64,000 nt of DNA from Nipponacmea schrenckii (Eukaryota > Mollusca > Gastropoda > Lottiidae). Location of the stretch: the NCBI GenBank assembly GCA_030562195.1, contig CM060200.1, positions 24,219,023-24,283,022 of the forward strand, written 5' to 3'. Shown here piece after piece: positions 1 to 12,238 of the stretch; the stretch's first letter is position 1; the number at the start of each line of letters is the position of its first letter. The notes beneath the pieces are model-generated. The model saw only the letters and a list, made by a program, of their open reading frames with translations. It had not been told where the DNA came from and did no database searches. A program made the translations under genes and the position numbers.

Positions 1-3000
1 CATTGTGTAATAAATCTTTCTGATAGAATAACAAAACTTTGCCCTTGAACAGAACAGAGAAATAGATGATTGCAGTTCAATTTTATGAGATTTTTTCAGA
101 ACAACTTTGTTTGATCTTAAGCTGTACATTAATCAGAAATTAGATGTGTTCAGGCACATGTTTCTAAACAAGTTTACTTGTACAATTTTAAGGTGAATGT
201 TGCATTTCTCCACATAAGGTTCCACACCTATGACAAACAGATTATTCTACTGTGACTGGTTGTACTAGAGAGAAATTGGCATAGCCCTGAATCTGTCACA
301 TTATTGAAATATTATAGGAATGTCATAAAAGGCAAACATATTTACAAAATTTTACAGTTGACTGAAAGCATAACAAATTACCATGTAAATATGTCCAGAA
401 ACACTGATATATTTTGATAAACAGACATTTAACTAAATGTCTCATTAAAAATCATCACAGACCCCATTTACTTGAGTTCAAAGTGTGAAGTCAAAGATCT
501 TGCCCTCTTTGAATGTCACTGGACAAAAAATAGTGGTAGGTTGTAAAAGCCGAGTACAAGGGGTTAAGTAGTTGATGTATATAACAGATTTATCAGATCA
601 CCTGTCTGCCTAGGGGTTAATTTGAGCCTGTTGACCATCAGACCTTTAACTTCAGTAGCTGCCCAATGGTCACTTAACAAGTGTGAAACACTATATTTTT
701 TATCGGTAGGAAGAAAAAAGGGTAGACAATAGTAGTTAATCTTTGACCTAAGGCAGTATATTATTTTCTATTTTCAAATCTTGTACTTGTCATAGATTAG
801 TCCTCCTACAAAATGAAACATTTGATGATCAAAATATCTTAAATGATGCTTCAGTCTTTATAAACGTATAGAAACAAACACCTGCCTTTTTTCTGTTTTT
901 TCAGAGACAAATGTAATTTATGATGTTAGCTTATGAGGTTTTTGACTTTAGTATCTTGTTTACCAAAAGAAGATTCTATTTTTAAGTTCTGAATGAAATC
1001 CTGATAGTGAAGGTCACTGAGAAATGTAAAATATTTTTCATCTGGCAAAGTTTCATATTTACAGTAAAGTATGAATGAAGTTTAGTAAATAAAAATAATA
1101 TCAGTAAAAATATTTTAAGAATGAACATGTATCTCAGGAGTAGGAAATTGAACATTCATGTTCCCAGTTGAATATTTCAGCTGGAGTTTTTAATAGAATT
1201 TCTCGTTTATAAAGTCCTGAGTTTATTTTCATTCAGTTTTACCGAGTTCCCCATTCATTTCTGTAGCCTGTTATTGAAAGGTCTCGGTGGTGCTACCTAC
1301 AATTTTGGCTCCATTTAAACAGGAAGTAAATGTTAGCTGTATATTGGCATGTTGTTTTGACAAGTGATATAAAAACACTGACACCATATTCTAAAATAAT
1401 ACCTCAATACTAACACAGTTAAAATCACTTATGTCAATAATTAATATCATCATTCTAATAATATACTAGTATTTATATGACTTATACTAATGTTTGGTTA
1501 GTAGTTCAAAGGTTTGCCAGTAAAATACATTAACCAGGAGACTTCAATATGAATAAGAAAAAATAACATTGATTCTTAAATCACTTCATTTCCATCATTA
1601 TCTGTATTCTATTTTTGACTGATGTCAACAATTTTATTGGAACTAATGTCCATCTCCAAACCAAATTATTTACCCTATATTGCTATTGAAATAGCCTTTG
1701 TATTTTCCAGTTTGTATTTTGCAGGAAAATTTAAACCAGGTTGGTAGTCATACTCAGTGACTTTATGATGTATGAAGTTTTGTGAAAGAAAACATCTATC
1801 ATACAGTCTGTTAGCACTCATAACAAGTTGTCTGGCCTCTAGGTGAAAAGGTGAACCTTGGTGTTAACACCTATGACTTGGTGTTTATTTTTTGTCTTGT
1901 TGTCTACAGTACTTTATATCTATAGTCACCGGCTGTCAAACACTGAAATTATATAGGTTTCATTTTTAAAAAATGACTTCCAGCCCTTTTCTGATTATAA
2001 AAACACTTAAATGTATCAATATCTACAAAAGGTTCAGAAATTTAGCAGAAACAACTGAATACAAGACATTTGTGGTATTTTGTGTTCATTTGCAACAATT
2101 TGATCTTAAGGTCTTTTTAAAATCTTGTTTTAATTTTCAACAATCATGAATTTTGATCTGAGGATAGTACATTCAGAAAAATTCAATATTTCTAAATATA
2201 TATGTTTCCAAGCAGTTATCTAATAAGTTTATACACATGTATGTCTCCATGATGACTGAACAATTTTTTTTCTCATGGCAAAATTTTCATTCATCTTTGA
2301 ATTTGAATAACTAATGTTATAAGTTCATGTACAGCAGCAAGAAAAACAGCAATTTATTTCATTAATAAGTACCATCACCTCGAGTAGCTTGGTGCAAACA
2401 AATTTTATATTATTTCATAGCAATTTGTGCAATTAGTGCCAATTGTCAACAAGTTAAAGTATCTTACAATGATTCAAGCAATTACTAGAAGAGAAATGCC
2501 AGCACATGTGTGAAAAAAGATGAGTCAACCATAATCTATCTATTCATGTGTCCTGTGATATTTTTCTGTATAAATCCCCCTCCCTCCTCCACATTACACA
2601 TTCATGTTATCAATACTTGTAAGAAGGGGACTAATCTCCTGCAATATCAAGTTCCTCTTAACCTGATCTCTGTTTCCAGAATGTTGTAAATCATTAAGAT
2701 TCAGTTTAATTTATGACAATTAAAGAGTAAAATCTGAAATCGGTGCTTCAAACAACTGTTTGATGTGTTTTGATACTTTATGAAAATCAAACAAATTATT
2801 TTATAACTATACAATGATCTTTGACCTTTTTTAAATGGCCCAATTATAGTAGGTTAATATGAAATAGTTGTAATAAATGCTAGTTATGATATTATCCTAA
2901 AGCATTGTATATTATAGAGGATGTCATTAAACATCTGGTCTCCTCCACAAATCTTTGATGTTTGTTTTTCAATATAATATATAATGATGAATTACATACA

Positions 3001-6000
3001 ATATATACTGCTGCCTGAAATGAACAAAATTTACAAAAATGACAAAAATTTTCCACTGTAGAGAATAGCTTCCATAGCTAATTCAAAGATCTCTTGTAGA
3101 AGAAAAAACTGTTGTATTTTAAACACACATCTTCCTACTCCTGTTTTAAAATCGGTGGCCAATCAAAATTTGTCATATCAATTTGTTATTAGAGTATTGT
3201 TTTGCCTAAAGAATGTATTTGTTTACTCTCTATAAAGATAACAGATGTACAGTTGAAATTTGATTAGAAAATGATCATGTACAATTATTATTTAAATATT
3301 CAGATTACACATGGACATAACCCCTCATCTTTCTCCTTATCACTTTGATCTTTTTTTGTAATGAGTAATTGAAAGAAATGTACATTTTATCAGATGGTGT
3401 GTTTGTTTATAAGGAATTTGTTATCAATGAACAATAGAAGACTGACCACTGGCCATTCTTTGCGTCCAAAGTTTATCATTATATGTCAAAGTCATGATGG
3501 GGAAAATGTCCAATTAAATCTCTTGTTTTGTTCAAATTTTTATCCCTTCTGTTGTGTCCACTACACTTTTTAAAAGAATTAATCAAAAGCAAAGACGCAA
3601 GGACTAAAGGTCACCTAATAGGGTCACCACCAAGGCCATGGGTCTGTGAACTCTTGACCAATGGCCAGAAACCTTACTCAAACCCTCTAAAAATATTCTA
3701 TAGACAGTCGGAACATGTCATGCCCTTACCACCTGGTTTCACTTAGGCAAAAGTACCCTGACATTCCAGTGCAGTAAATTTATATCTGCTTTATTTGAAA
3801 TTAGAGGACTGGCCACTTCAAGCACCTGCCTGATGGGTAAAACTGACCACTGTCCAGCGTGGGAACTTGCTGAAAGCCACTCTGACCCTGGTCATTCACT
3901 TACCGGTCATATTATTATTCTCTCCCTCCAGACCTGATCAGTATGTGTATACAATAAACTGAAGAGTTATCAAGCCATACCATTGTATTTCTTTTATTAA
4001 GTTTGTCAGTAAAGTTAAGCTTTGATGTTTTAAAAGATAAAGAAGTATAATCTGTACCATCAAATCTATTATTAAAACCTCTTTTAAATCTTTTCTTTCA
4101 GCATTTCAATATAATGTGCATTACAGACCCTTGTTAAAATTCTATTACCTCTCTATTTGTATCACTTTAATTCTAGTTTTCTACTTTCACTTCACAAACT
4201 GTCTGTTTGTTTTTGTTTTTTTATACTCAACAAAAGATTTTCTGCTGTTTGAAATTCTACATGCAGAAAGAAGGTTTAAACAGTTTAAAAACTATAGATG
4301 TAAATGGATTAGTTTTTTTATGTATTTCCTTAAGAAAAAAATTCCTCTTGAACAACAACAAATATGTTCAATATTTTCAAATTGAATATATCATGTATGC
4401 AATTCCAATGCTATAAGAATCTGAATTTTAGACCTCTTGGTATCTGTTTGTTCAATATTTAACTAATAGAAATGGTAGTGGATTAGAGAGGTCACCTGAC
4501 ACCTCTCACAAACAAGTGTTAAATTTACGCTTGAAATGAAATCTCCCAATTATTATTGAAGATTGTTTATTTCTGTTTTATACCCAGCCCTTTTCCCTTC
4601 TTACGACTCATTTACCTATTGTAAGGCATGCTCCTAGGACACGAAATAAACAAGGTCGTTTAAGAAAAACTTTGTGAATCGTGATATCTTTTATTCACCT
4701 GAAATTTACGTTTGTCATTTTTTCTGTGATCTGCTGTCTTGTGTTCATTTCAAAAACCAATATTTGTTCGGCAGTATGGCCGTTGTTATGTGTGTGCTCA
4801 ATCATTGTTTGTTTGCGATCTCGTCTTTGCAACGCATTTTCACTTGATAAAAGTATAGTTGACAAAGCGCACACACAGACCTCTCAACAAGCTATCTATA
4901 TTGACAAAAGCAGGTAGAGGTGAAGATGCTGTTAAGTGGATTTGCTATGTTAAGCCATGGCGTATGTGTGAGGCTTTAATTCTCTGTTTATTGTTTAATT
5001 TGGGCTCTTTCATGAATTTACTTTTATTTTTAGGTCACATGAACAGAATATTTGAAACCAATGTATATGTTTACTGATAACTGTAGTTATTTCGCTTTTC
5101 CTTTTGATGAAATAATGAAAGGATTATTTATCTTCTTTCAGTCCAACTTAAAACACAGCTCTTTTTTCTTAGTAAGGTTATTAGTATAAAAAGATCTTTA
5201 GATTATTTCTTCATTATTGAATTGGTATTCAATGTCACTGACCAGCAGCTGATTTTGTATAATTGCATGATATAATTTAAATGGCAAAAAAATGCTCAAA
5301 TTTTCATATGCAATGGAAAAAATTACTTAACTTCAGCAATTCAGTTAAAACAAAATTCATCATATCTAGTAATTTTACAAGTTGAAAAAAAAAAACAAGG
5401 TTGAAATAGGACTTGTACAAATTGACCAAAACCGATATTTTCTTATTTGTTTTAAGACATGTCACCACACATGTTAGGTACAGTCAAGTTAATGACAGTA
5501 AGACAATATTTGTTAAAAAAAAAAAACTTGGTTTGAACTCATCACACCTAAATCATCAGTTACAAACCAACAAGTTTTATAAATTTCTCAAGGATCAAAT
5601 ATATATTGGTTTTTATTTTAAATTGTGTTTATTAAAAAAAAATTTGAAATAACGTTACTACAAGATATTGAAATAGGAAGCTACAATGCTTTCATTTTCT
5701 TGAAACTAGATGAGGTCTGTATTGCTGTTAACCTGCAATCTGTTATGTTTGACCTGAAATGGCTTTTGATTCTTAATGTTATATAATCATGTTACATGGT
5801 TAATTGGTAATCTTATATAAGATTATTCTGTTGTGATTTGGATAGATGTACAGTTTTTACTTCTGACCAGACTTCATACTGTACATTGTTCTTAATTGAA
5901 ATAATAATTCATTATCTATCTTTCATGATTAAAAAAAAATGTTATGGATATGTCTGTACAAATATATTTTATTTAGGCATGAAAGAAAATATTATGCTGT

Positions 6001-6078
6001 TAATTTTCATGGAAAATTTGTTCAGGCTGTACTTAATTTCATTGAATCATTTTCAACAAATTTTTATTTTTCTTGCAG
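1..6078. other. Non-coding stretch, probably intron or 5' flank of the RCC1 gene
   Basis: No open frame here resembles a known protein, and I found no acceptor/donor pair enclosing RCC1-like sequence. The first supported exon, at 6079, begins with two bases that complete a split codon, so at least one coding exon lies upstream. The simplest reading is that all or most of this stretch is an intron more than 6 kb long whose 5' exon lies before the window. A slightly GC-richer patch at about 4750-4960 could hold an unannotated leader exon, but nothing proves it. Confidence 0.5.
3443..3894. repeat. Cluster of diverged TGACCA(A/C)TG(G/T)CCA motifs
   Basis: Near-identical 13-mers lie at 3443-3455, 3655-3667 and 3844-3856, spaced about 212 and 189 bases apart. 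The last two share weakly similar flanks, with ATGGGT upstream and CCAG...CTT...AAA downstream. An AGGTCA / GGGTCA direct repeat with 7-base spacing sits at 3608-3626, and TGACCCTGGTCA at 3883-3894. This may be a very old tandem repeat or only a motif cluster. Confidence 0.3.
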
Positions 6079-6237
6079 AAAATGGTCATATTTATTTATG
6101 GGGCTCTGGTGTAGATGGACAATTAGGCAAGTCAAAGAAATTGGTGATAGATGTACCAAAGAGACTAAAGGATCCAAATTTGTTTGGAAACACAGTTGTG
6201 ATTGCTTGTGGTGAATCCTTCAATGCAGCTTTAACTC
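6079..6237 (+). CDS. RCC1 gene exon A (one propeller blade)
   Basis: The acceptor is ttcttgcag and the donor is gttagt, a less common but usable site. The exon is 159 bases and enters and leaves in phase 1. It encodes NGHIYLWGSGVDGQLG and ends CGESFNAALT. The usual His of the second RCC1 signature is replaced by Phe in CGESF. Confidence 0.8.
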
Positions 6238-9200
6238 GTTAGTACCAGCTTTTATGCCTTCATAATCTATTGAGTCATAAGGGCTGTATGTAACCCTCTT
6301 ACCTTGACTTAGTTTAAAGGGATAATAGGCGTTAGAACGAACATAAAAATTTAAGTTCACGAGTGTATTCTAACGCCTATTATCCCTTTAACTTTGGCTA
6401 AAGTCTAACTTAAAGTTACAATAAACAACTTTTTTTTTATACTTTTGAAAGTCAAAGGTAAGCAACTTTCGTAAAGATCAAGTAGTTCATACATAAGGTT
6501 CGACTGTCTTTCGTTGAGATTTAGGTTAAGTATAAGATCTGCATATTTCCCTTAAATTAGGAATATATATTTGCAAACCATATATTTAACTGATATGAGA
6601 GCGAAGCTCTCTCTTATGGTAACATGTATACATGAATATGCATCAGAAGAACTTTGCACCACTGGTAGTAAAAGAAAAAAAAGAAAAAAGATGGCCGCCA
6701 TGGGGGCTGCCATATTTGTTTACAGCTAGGTTGCAGTCAATCAAGGTAGTCTCGAAGTAAATATTCTGGAATTCTTAAAATGAATTACATTTCTTTCACA
6801 AACACTAAAATAGATGTTTTGTACCCTATTTAAACACCTTACGTTTAATCTTAATTTTTCCTGAATGCTCTATGCAGGATTTCCATAAACAAATTTATCT
6901 CATATAAGAGTTGTCTTGCCGTCGAAATTATGTTGACAGGGCGTTTTCTGACGTCACATGCTATTTATGACGTTTGAAATATATCAATGAATGACATTCA
7001 TTGTCATTATTATCAATAGCCCTAGTCTGCGCTCTCATTCAAGGCCATGCCTTATTCATATTATGTATAGGTTGGTAACTGATATCAAAGCTAGGAAATC
7101 CAATTATATTTTTTATTTTGATATATTCCATTTAAAAAAATTTGTTATTTAGAATGTGGCCAGTTATATATGTGGGGTAAAAATAATGATGCAATAGATA
7201 CCATGAAGAAAACATCTCATAAACAATTTGAACCTTTGTTAATGAATGGTGACTGCAAGGATATAAGCCTTATTAAATGTGGTGGCTGGCATGCTATGGC
7301 ATTAACAGGCAGACCAGGTGAGACTATTGTCAGTAATTGTGATTTATCCTGCTTTCCCCCCTGTCACAGATTCTGATGAGTATCATTCAAATAATATAAT
7401 GAACTGAGGGACTGTACTGCTGTGCTCATTTGAAAGAGTTCTTTTGATGTATCAGGGAAATTTATTAACTATAACATTTCATATCCGAGAGCACTATATA
7501 ACTTCAAATGTTCCCAACTTTGAAAGGGTGACATTCTATGTTTGTTACATTTATGATCTATTATTTTTACAGAAAAGACAATCATAGAAAATACCAAATC
7601 TTTGACGGATGAAAGTTCCTCAGAGACGGAGAGCATTGACGAAGTTAAATTAAAACCAGAAATAACAGATATGAATGCAGTAAGATACTTTTAAGTTCCA
7701 TTCCATACAAGAAACTTGTAAATGAAACTTCATTGTTAATTGTCAGTCCTTCAAAATAACACGTAATAGTCAAAAACAGAGACATTAAGTCACCAGGACT
7801 AAATGACTTAAATAAGAATAAAGCAAGTGTGGTAGACACAAAAAAAATGTAAATATTAGTAATAAAAATAAACATATGGTGTGACAAGTTTCTATAGTTA
7901 TAATAAAAGTGATAATTTTCAATATAAAATTCATAATCACTGATATTGAATAGATGCTCTTTGATGTGGCTGCTGATCATTGTTAATTTTTATTACATAA
8001 ATATTACTTTTGATGAGTTGGAATACTAAAACTTCATTTTTTATCATAAGTTTCAATAAATTGTATTGTATTCAAAAAAATTAGAATATTCCCTACTGTT
8101 TTATAAAAATAAAGCTTAAATTGTTCAAATAAATTTTGCCTGAAAAAGCCATCATTTTATGGTTATTGTCATGGAACCATAAAAACAGTTCTTAGCATAT
8201 ATTTTTAGAAAATATATTAAAGTGAACCATTTTCATATGAAGGCAGAATTATTTTCATCAAAAACTCTGGAATGAAAATCAGTCATTACTTGATATCAAT
8301 TCACAAATAAGATTTGTTAAATTGATGAGAAAAGAACCACTAATAATTTTTAAGTGTCTCTCATGCATCGATTCCTGCTTGCTGACCAGAATTATCTTTT
8401 GTTTATTGAAGCATTTAATACACACTCTAGCTCACTTAAGAAAATTTGTCAAATTGTGAAATGTAGTTAGGTTGGAATGTCAATGTAATAATTTTATGTG
8501 ATGGACATTTTGCGTTAATTGCTCTCCACAATTGTGACCTAAGTTCAGGCTAAATATTGATGATTTGTCAGTTTGTCCTGAAAAAAGAGAAAACAAGCTC
8601 TAAATCTGACTGGTAAACAAGACAAAGTTTTCCACTTTTCGTCTTAACAAGATATAATCAAAATGTTGAAATATGTACATAGAGTAGTTAATTTGGCATT
8701 TAGATAAAACTTTCTACTAAGTTTGATGTGTAATTTGTTCCAGTATTTCAATAAAACTTGATGATAAGTTATTAATTTTTCTCTTGATGAAAAAAAACTA
8801 TTATTAGCAAATGCCAAAATAGTTGAAATAAACTTTTAACAGCTATTTCATGTTTCCAAATTTGATTTTGTTTGTATCTTAATCTGAATGATATTTGGAT
8901 CTTCAAATAGAATAACTTTTATCATCACAATTAGTAACATTTAACAAAATTATATGAAAAATTAACTCTTTGATGATTTGAAATATGAATAGATGTAAAC
9001 TGACATTTACACTTTAGAAGTTTTCTAACTGGTTTTGACACAATTTTATGGAGACTCTTATCCTGTAAAAATAATCCTGTATAATAAATACTTTTCCTTT
9101 GCCCAAAAAAGATTGATTTGATTTGAAAATCTGAATAAGTATCCTTTTTATTTATGTTGATGCACTATTTTCACATTTTATTATTAAGAAATTATTGCTA

Positions 9201-12200
9201 ACTTTGATTTATTTTTTGTATTTTTTTTTTCCAGAATGGTGAAAAGAATGAAAATGGTAATACATTGCTTGTGTCTCCTCCACCAGTGTCCCATTTACAC
9301 TCCAATGCCAAAAAAAAATATTCCAGGCAAACTATAGGTGAATTTTACGAATCAAAAGAACCTCCAGGTGGTAAGAGAAATTTCTGTATCCTCTGCATCA
9401 CACTTTCACATGCTCTCTGTTTGACTCTATGCATGAAAGCAGGAATGAGTATTGTAAAACATATATTTTCATTATTTAAAATAGTAACACAGAAATAATC
9501 TTCAAAATATTTTTACAGATTTGATTAATTGATGATAATCATAAGATATTCTGAAAGTGAAATATATCTCCTTTATTCCTGGCATATACTGTTGTTTGTA
9601 GTTTGCCCCTGTTCTTTACCATACCAATCACATATTAACATTCACATCAGCTTGCTTTGCTTATTAACCATTAATGTATAGACTGAAACATGTTGACTAC
9701 CATAGATAATTTTTAAAGCTAGATTTAGATCACTTCTTAATTAATCGTACCACCTCTAGCGGGGTGACCAAGGATTTTTCTTGAAATCTTACTTAATATA
9801 AGACAATGTTATGGAATAAGCTCACTTTTTTAATAAGAACCCTATTCAAGAAGAGTGTTTTTTCTTTATACATCCTTAGTGATATTTTTCTGGTTTACTT
9901 AAGAAAAGTGCATGTATCAGTCTTATCAATAGTCATTTTATGATGTCCATCTAATTTGATCTGCTTTTTACAATATTCTTCCTTACTATCATTTAAAAGA
10001 TTGTAATACACTATAATTATTATACTATAATATTCTATATTGTATCTAAGCTTTTTCATTATCTATATTCATTGTATATCATTCTATAAACGGTGGCATG
10101 TCTGTGCTCTTTTCACAAATGCTTGAATTTGTTTTTTTAACATGTTATTGATATTATGAAAATGTCTTTTAATCTTATCACACATAACTTCAGTCTTCTT
10201 AAAATTAGAACAAAACATAGTCTTTCATTTCAAATTAGATTGTTCAAGAGAGGTACCTTAGACCTTAACAAAAGTAGCTAAATTAAAAATAAAAGCTATT
10301 AAAAATCGGAACAAAATTTTAATTAGACTGTCATAACTGCTATTATATTGAGCCAGGCATTATGGCAGAAAGTTATCCAAAATATTAATGTTCATATCAA
10401 CAAGAAATATAGTATTCAAGATAATGCTTGTGCTCCTTTTTAAAAAAAAATAGACAGTAATCTATATTCTTTTGATATGGATGTTTTCCACTTTACTTTG
10501 ACAAATTTGTCATCCATTATAGATGTCAAAAAGGTTTAAAATGTTTTGATAGCATAAAAAGCATATTATTAACTTAAAAATGTACTTTCTTAGTTATGAG
10601 TGAGTGATATATTAACCCTTATCAGAGGTTGTATAAATTTACATATTATATGCAAATTAGTAGATTTCACATGAATTCTTGGATACAAGTTGACAATTAT
10701 GATCATAAAAATATTTAAGTTTAATTTCAAATTCACATTTAATCTTGAACAATATGTGTCAGTAATGACAATTCAATGGCTATTCATAAAAGATAAAGTA
10801 ATGAAAATATTTCCTAGTTTAAATGTTTGAATTGTTAAATATTTGCTTTTTTACAGATACTTGCTTAAATGTTGATGAATCGAACAAAATTTGTAATCCA
10901 GGTACAATCAAAGATAAATGCCACAATGCAACCACAGATATTGCAAGTCTTCCCATTGAAGCTACCACCTCTGAAGTTGTAGCTGATGATTCAAAGATTC
11001 TTGTTCATCCTAATAATAAAAACAAGACTGGAAGTTTTCACTACCTAATTGAATTCCACGGAAAGCCCTTGAGGAGATCTGACAATAAAAGTTCTCATAC
11101 CAATAATTCTGAAAATAGTAAACCAGCATTTTTTCTTCTTTCTCAAAGTGCAAAAAACATCGTGGATTGTGCTCATCAAAATGAGCTGAATAAACCGCAG
11201 CTCAAAAAATCTGAAATTGTAGAACAGAACATTGTGAACTTTAAGCATTATACAAATTCCAAAATTTCATTAGATTTTAAAGTGAAATCAAAAGAAAGTT
11301 TGTATAAAGAGCGAGTGTTTGTCTCTCAAAGAGATATGAAACTGAAAGCTGTAGATGACTTGAAATTGAAGACCTTATTTGATGATCTATTTGAACATGG
11401 ATCTCCTGATAACTTGTCAGAGGATAAGAAACAAAGGTTGAAAGTATTGTATGAAGCGATTGTACCTGGAAGTAGACATTTATCAAGTCTTTCAGATGTA
11501 GAAAGTGTAAGTATAGAAAATTTAAAACCCAAAGACTTGTCAATTAAGAAGTAAATCAAGAAGAGCTCATTATATTTATTGTTTTTGTCAGCAAAGTATT
11601 AAGTAATTATATCATGTGAAACAGATTGATAACATTATAAAATATCTCTTCTTTCAAATTGCCAACTTTGATTTTTCATGCATGTTCAAACTCGTTTCAA
11701 TGTAAATATGTGAGCACTTGGTAAAATTACATTGTCAATGATGCCTATAATCTGTTTGACCAAGCAAACTGTTCAGCATGAGTGATCTCTGCTGCTGATG
11801 TATTTTCTAAAGAAGTGAGTACCATAATGTTTGTTAATTGTTCATCATATCATCCCCTGGAGGCTTTCAGTCACACCTACTTCATATTATACTTTTATAC
11901 AGAAACTACCATCAAGAAGATTTGATTTGACAAACAACCACCATAAACCACCTTCAGTTCCAAGAGACCGAACATATATTACTGCAAAGAAAGTAAGAGA
12001 AATTGGAGACAAAACAAAACAGCAAAAGAGTGGAAATAAGCCTTCAAACCAAAAACCAATTTATTCTAGTGCCTCTTCATGGAAGAAGCGTCCACCTCTG
12101 TTGCTGCGTGGACAGACATATTGTGATTCCTCACCATCACAAAATAATAATAAACAAACCAAAAAAAGATCTAACTCAGCCTCAAGCCAACAGTACCATG

Positions 12201-12238
12201 AACCTAAATTACTATCGCGTAGAAAACTAAGTAGCTAG
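6079..12238 (+). CDS. RCC1-repeat protein, C-terminal part (six exons; 5' end missing)
   Basis: Joined exons 6079-6237, 7153-7317, 7573-7679, 9235-9370, 10857-11506 and 11903-12238 give 516 residues plus a stop. Residues 1-108 are two RCC1 blades, with WGSGVDGQLG and CGESFNAALT in the first and LYMWGKNND and CGGWHAMALTG in the second. RCC1 propellers normally have about seven blades, so several must be encoded upstream. The rest is a polar, probably disordered tail: an acidic Ser/Glu/Asp stretch, a long Lys/Asn-rich exon, and a basic Lys/Arg/Ser/Gln-rich end. I see no signal peptide or membrane segment. RCC1 domains act as nucleotide-exchange factors or as protein and chromatin-binding platforms. 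The tail matches no family I can name, so the function is open. All junctions are phase-compatible. Confidence 0.8.
6314..6391. repeat. Perfect 24-bp foldback with 30-base loop (intronic)
   Basis: The left arm at 6314-6337 starts TTAAAGGGATAATAGG. Its exact reverse complement lies at 6368-6391, separated by 30 bases. Both outer ends are TTAA, as in elements that insert at TTAA, although the inner GGG/CCC orientation is not the usual piggyBac end. It sits in the intron between the two RCC1 blade exons. It is probably a tiny MITE or foldback element, and its transcript would form a long perfect hairpin. Confidence 0.8.
6595..7038. mobile_element. Possible MITE-like element filling the rest of the intron
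   Basis: ATGAGAGCG at 6595-6603 is matched by its reverse complement CGCTCTCAT at 7030-7038, giving 9-bp terminal inverted repeats about 440 bases apart. The left end also folds on itself (GAGAGC-GAA-GCTCTC, 6597-6611). The interior has no ORF and differs from its surroundings in having GC-rich patches (about 6690-6715). No target-site duplication is clear, so this is tentative. Confidence 0.3.
7153..7317 (+). CDS. RCC1 gene exon B (one propeller blade)
   Basis: The acceptor is ttatttag and the donor is gtgaga. The exon is 165 bases, phase 1 at both ends. It completes a Gln codon with exon A, giving AALTQCGQLYMWGKNND, and ends KCGGWHAMALTGRP. It has the expected spacing of RCC1 signatures for a final blade. 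Confidence 0.8.
7573..7679 (+). CDS. RCC1 gene exon C (acidic linker)
   Basis: The acceptor is tttttacag and the donor is gtaaga. Together with the carried base it gives 36 codons and leaves in phase 0. The product is acidic and Ser/Thr-rich (SLTDESSSETESIDEVKLK), like a flexible linker after the propeller, with several possible casein-kinase-type sites. Confidence 0.65.
7680..9234. other. Intron between RCC1 exons C and D
   Basis: This is AT-rich sequence bounded by gtaaga and a strong tttttttttccag acceptor. I see no embedded gene. The open frames on the minus strand here are low-complexity and match nothing. Confidence 0.6.
9235..9370 (+). CDS. RCC1 gene exon D (tail)
   Basis: The exon starts after tttttttttccag and encodes NGEKNENGNTLLVSPPPVSH followed by a Lys-rich segment, ending SKEPPG. 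Two donors three bases apart are possible: gtggta after 9367 and gtaaga after 9370. Both leave phase 1. The second matches the U1 consensus better and was chosen. The alternatives differ by one Gly. Confidence 0.65.
9371..10856. other. Intron between RCC1 exons D and E
   Basis: The sequence is very AT-rich and ends in a pyrimidine tract, ttgcttttttacag. No ORF or repeat of note was recognised. Confidence 0.6.
10857..11506 (+). CDS. RCC1 gene exon E (long polar tail exon)
   Basis: This 650-base exon runs from a ttttttacag acceptor to a perfect gtaagt donor, giving phase 1 to phase 0. It encodes about 217 residues rich in Lys, Asn, Ser and Asp, with no recognised domain. The last 45 residues (FDDLFEHGSPDNLSEDKKQR onward) look more ordered and possibly helical. 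If the intron is retained, translation adds 15 codons and stops at 11552-11554, giving a shorter isoform. Confidence 0.7.
11903..12238 (+). CDS. RCC1 gene exon F (basic C-terminus and stop)
   Basis: The acceptor is acttttatacag and the exon enters in phase 0, matching exon E. It encodes 111 residues, strongly basic and Ser/Gln/Asn-rich (KKRPPLLLRG, KQTKKRSNS, SRRKLSS end), before a TAG stop. The basic clusters could serve as nuclear-localisation or RNA/DNA-binding patches; this is inference from composition only. Confidence 0.65.
   Translation, partial: KLPSRRFDLTNNHHKPPSVPRDRTYITAKKVREIGDKTKQQKSGNKPSNQKPIYSSASSWKKRPPLLLRGQTYCDSSPSQNNNKQTKKRSNSASSQQYHEPKLLSRRKLSS

Noticed and set aside
5142..5171. 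Possible 30-base mini-exon between cttctttcag and gtaagg
   Set aside because: Its translation has no RCC1 character, and its phase does not fit exon A.
5808..5825. 18-bp palindrome TAATCTTATATAAGATTA
   Set aside because: It is almost entirely A/T, and such palindromes are common by chance in this composition.
6495..6520. GGTTCGACT as a tRNA B-box candidate
   Set aside because: No A box or cloverleaf can be built around it.
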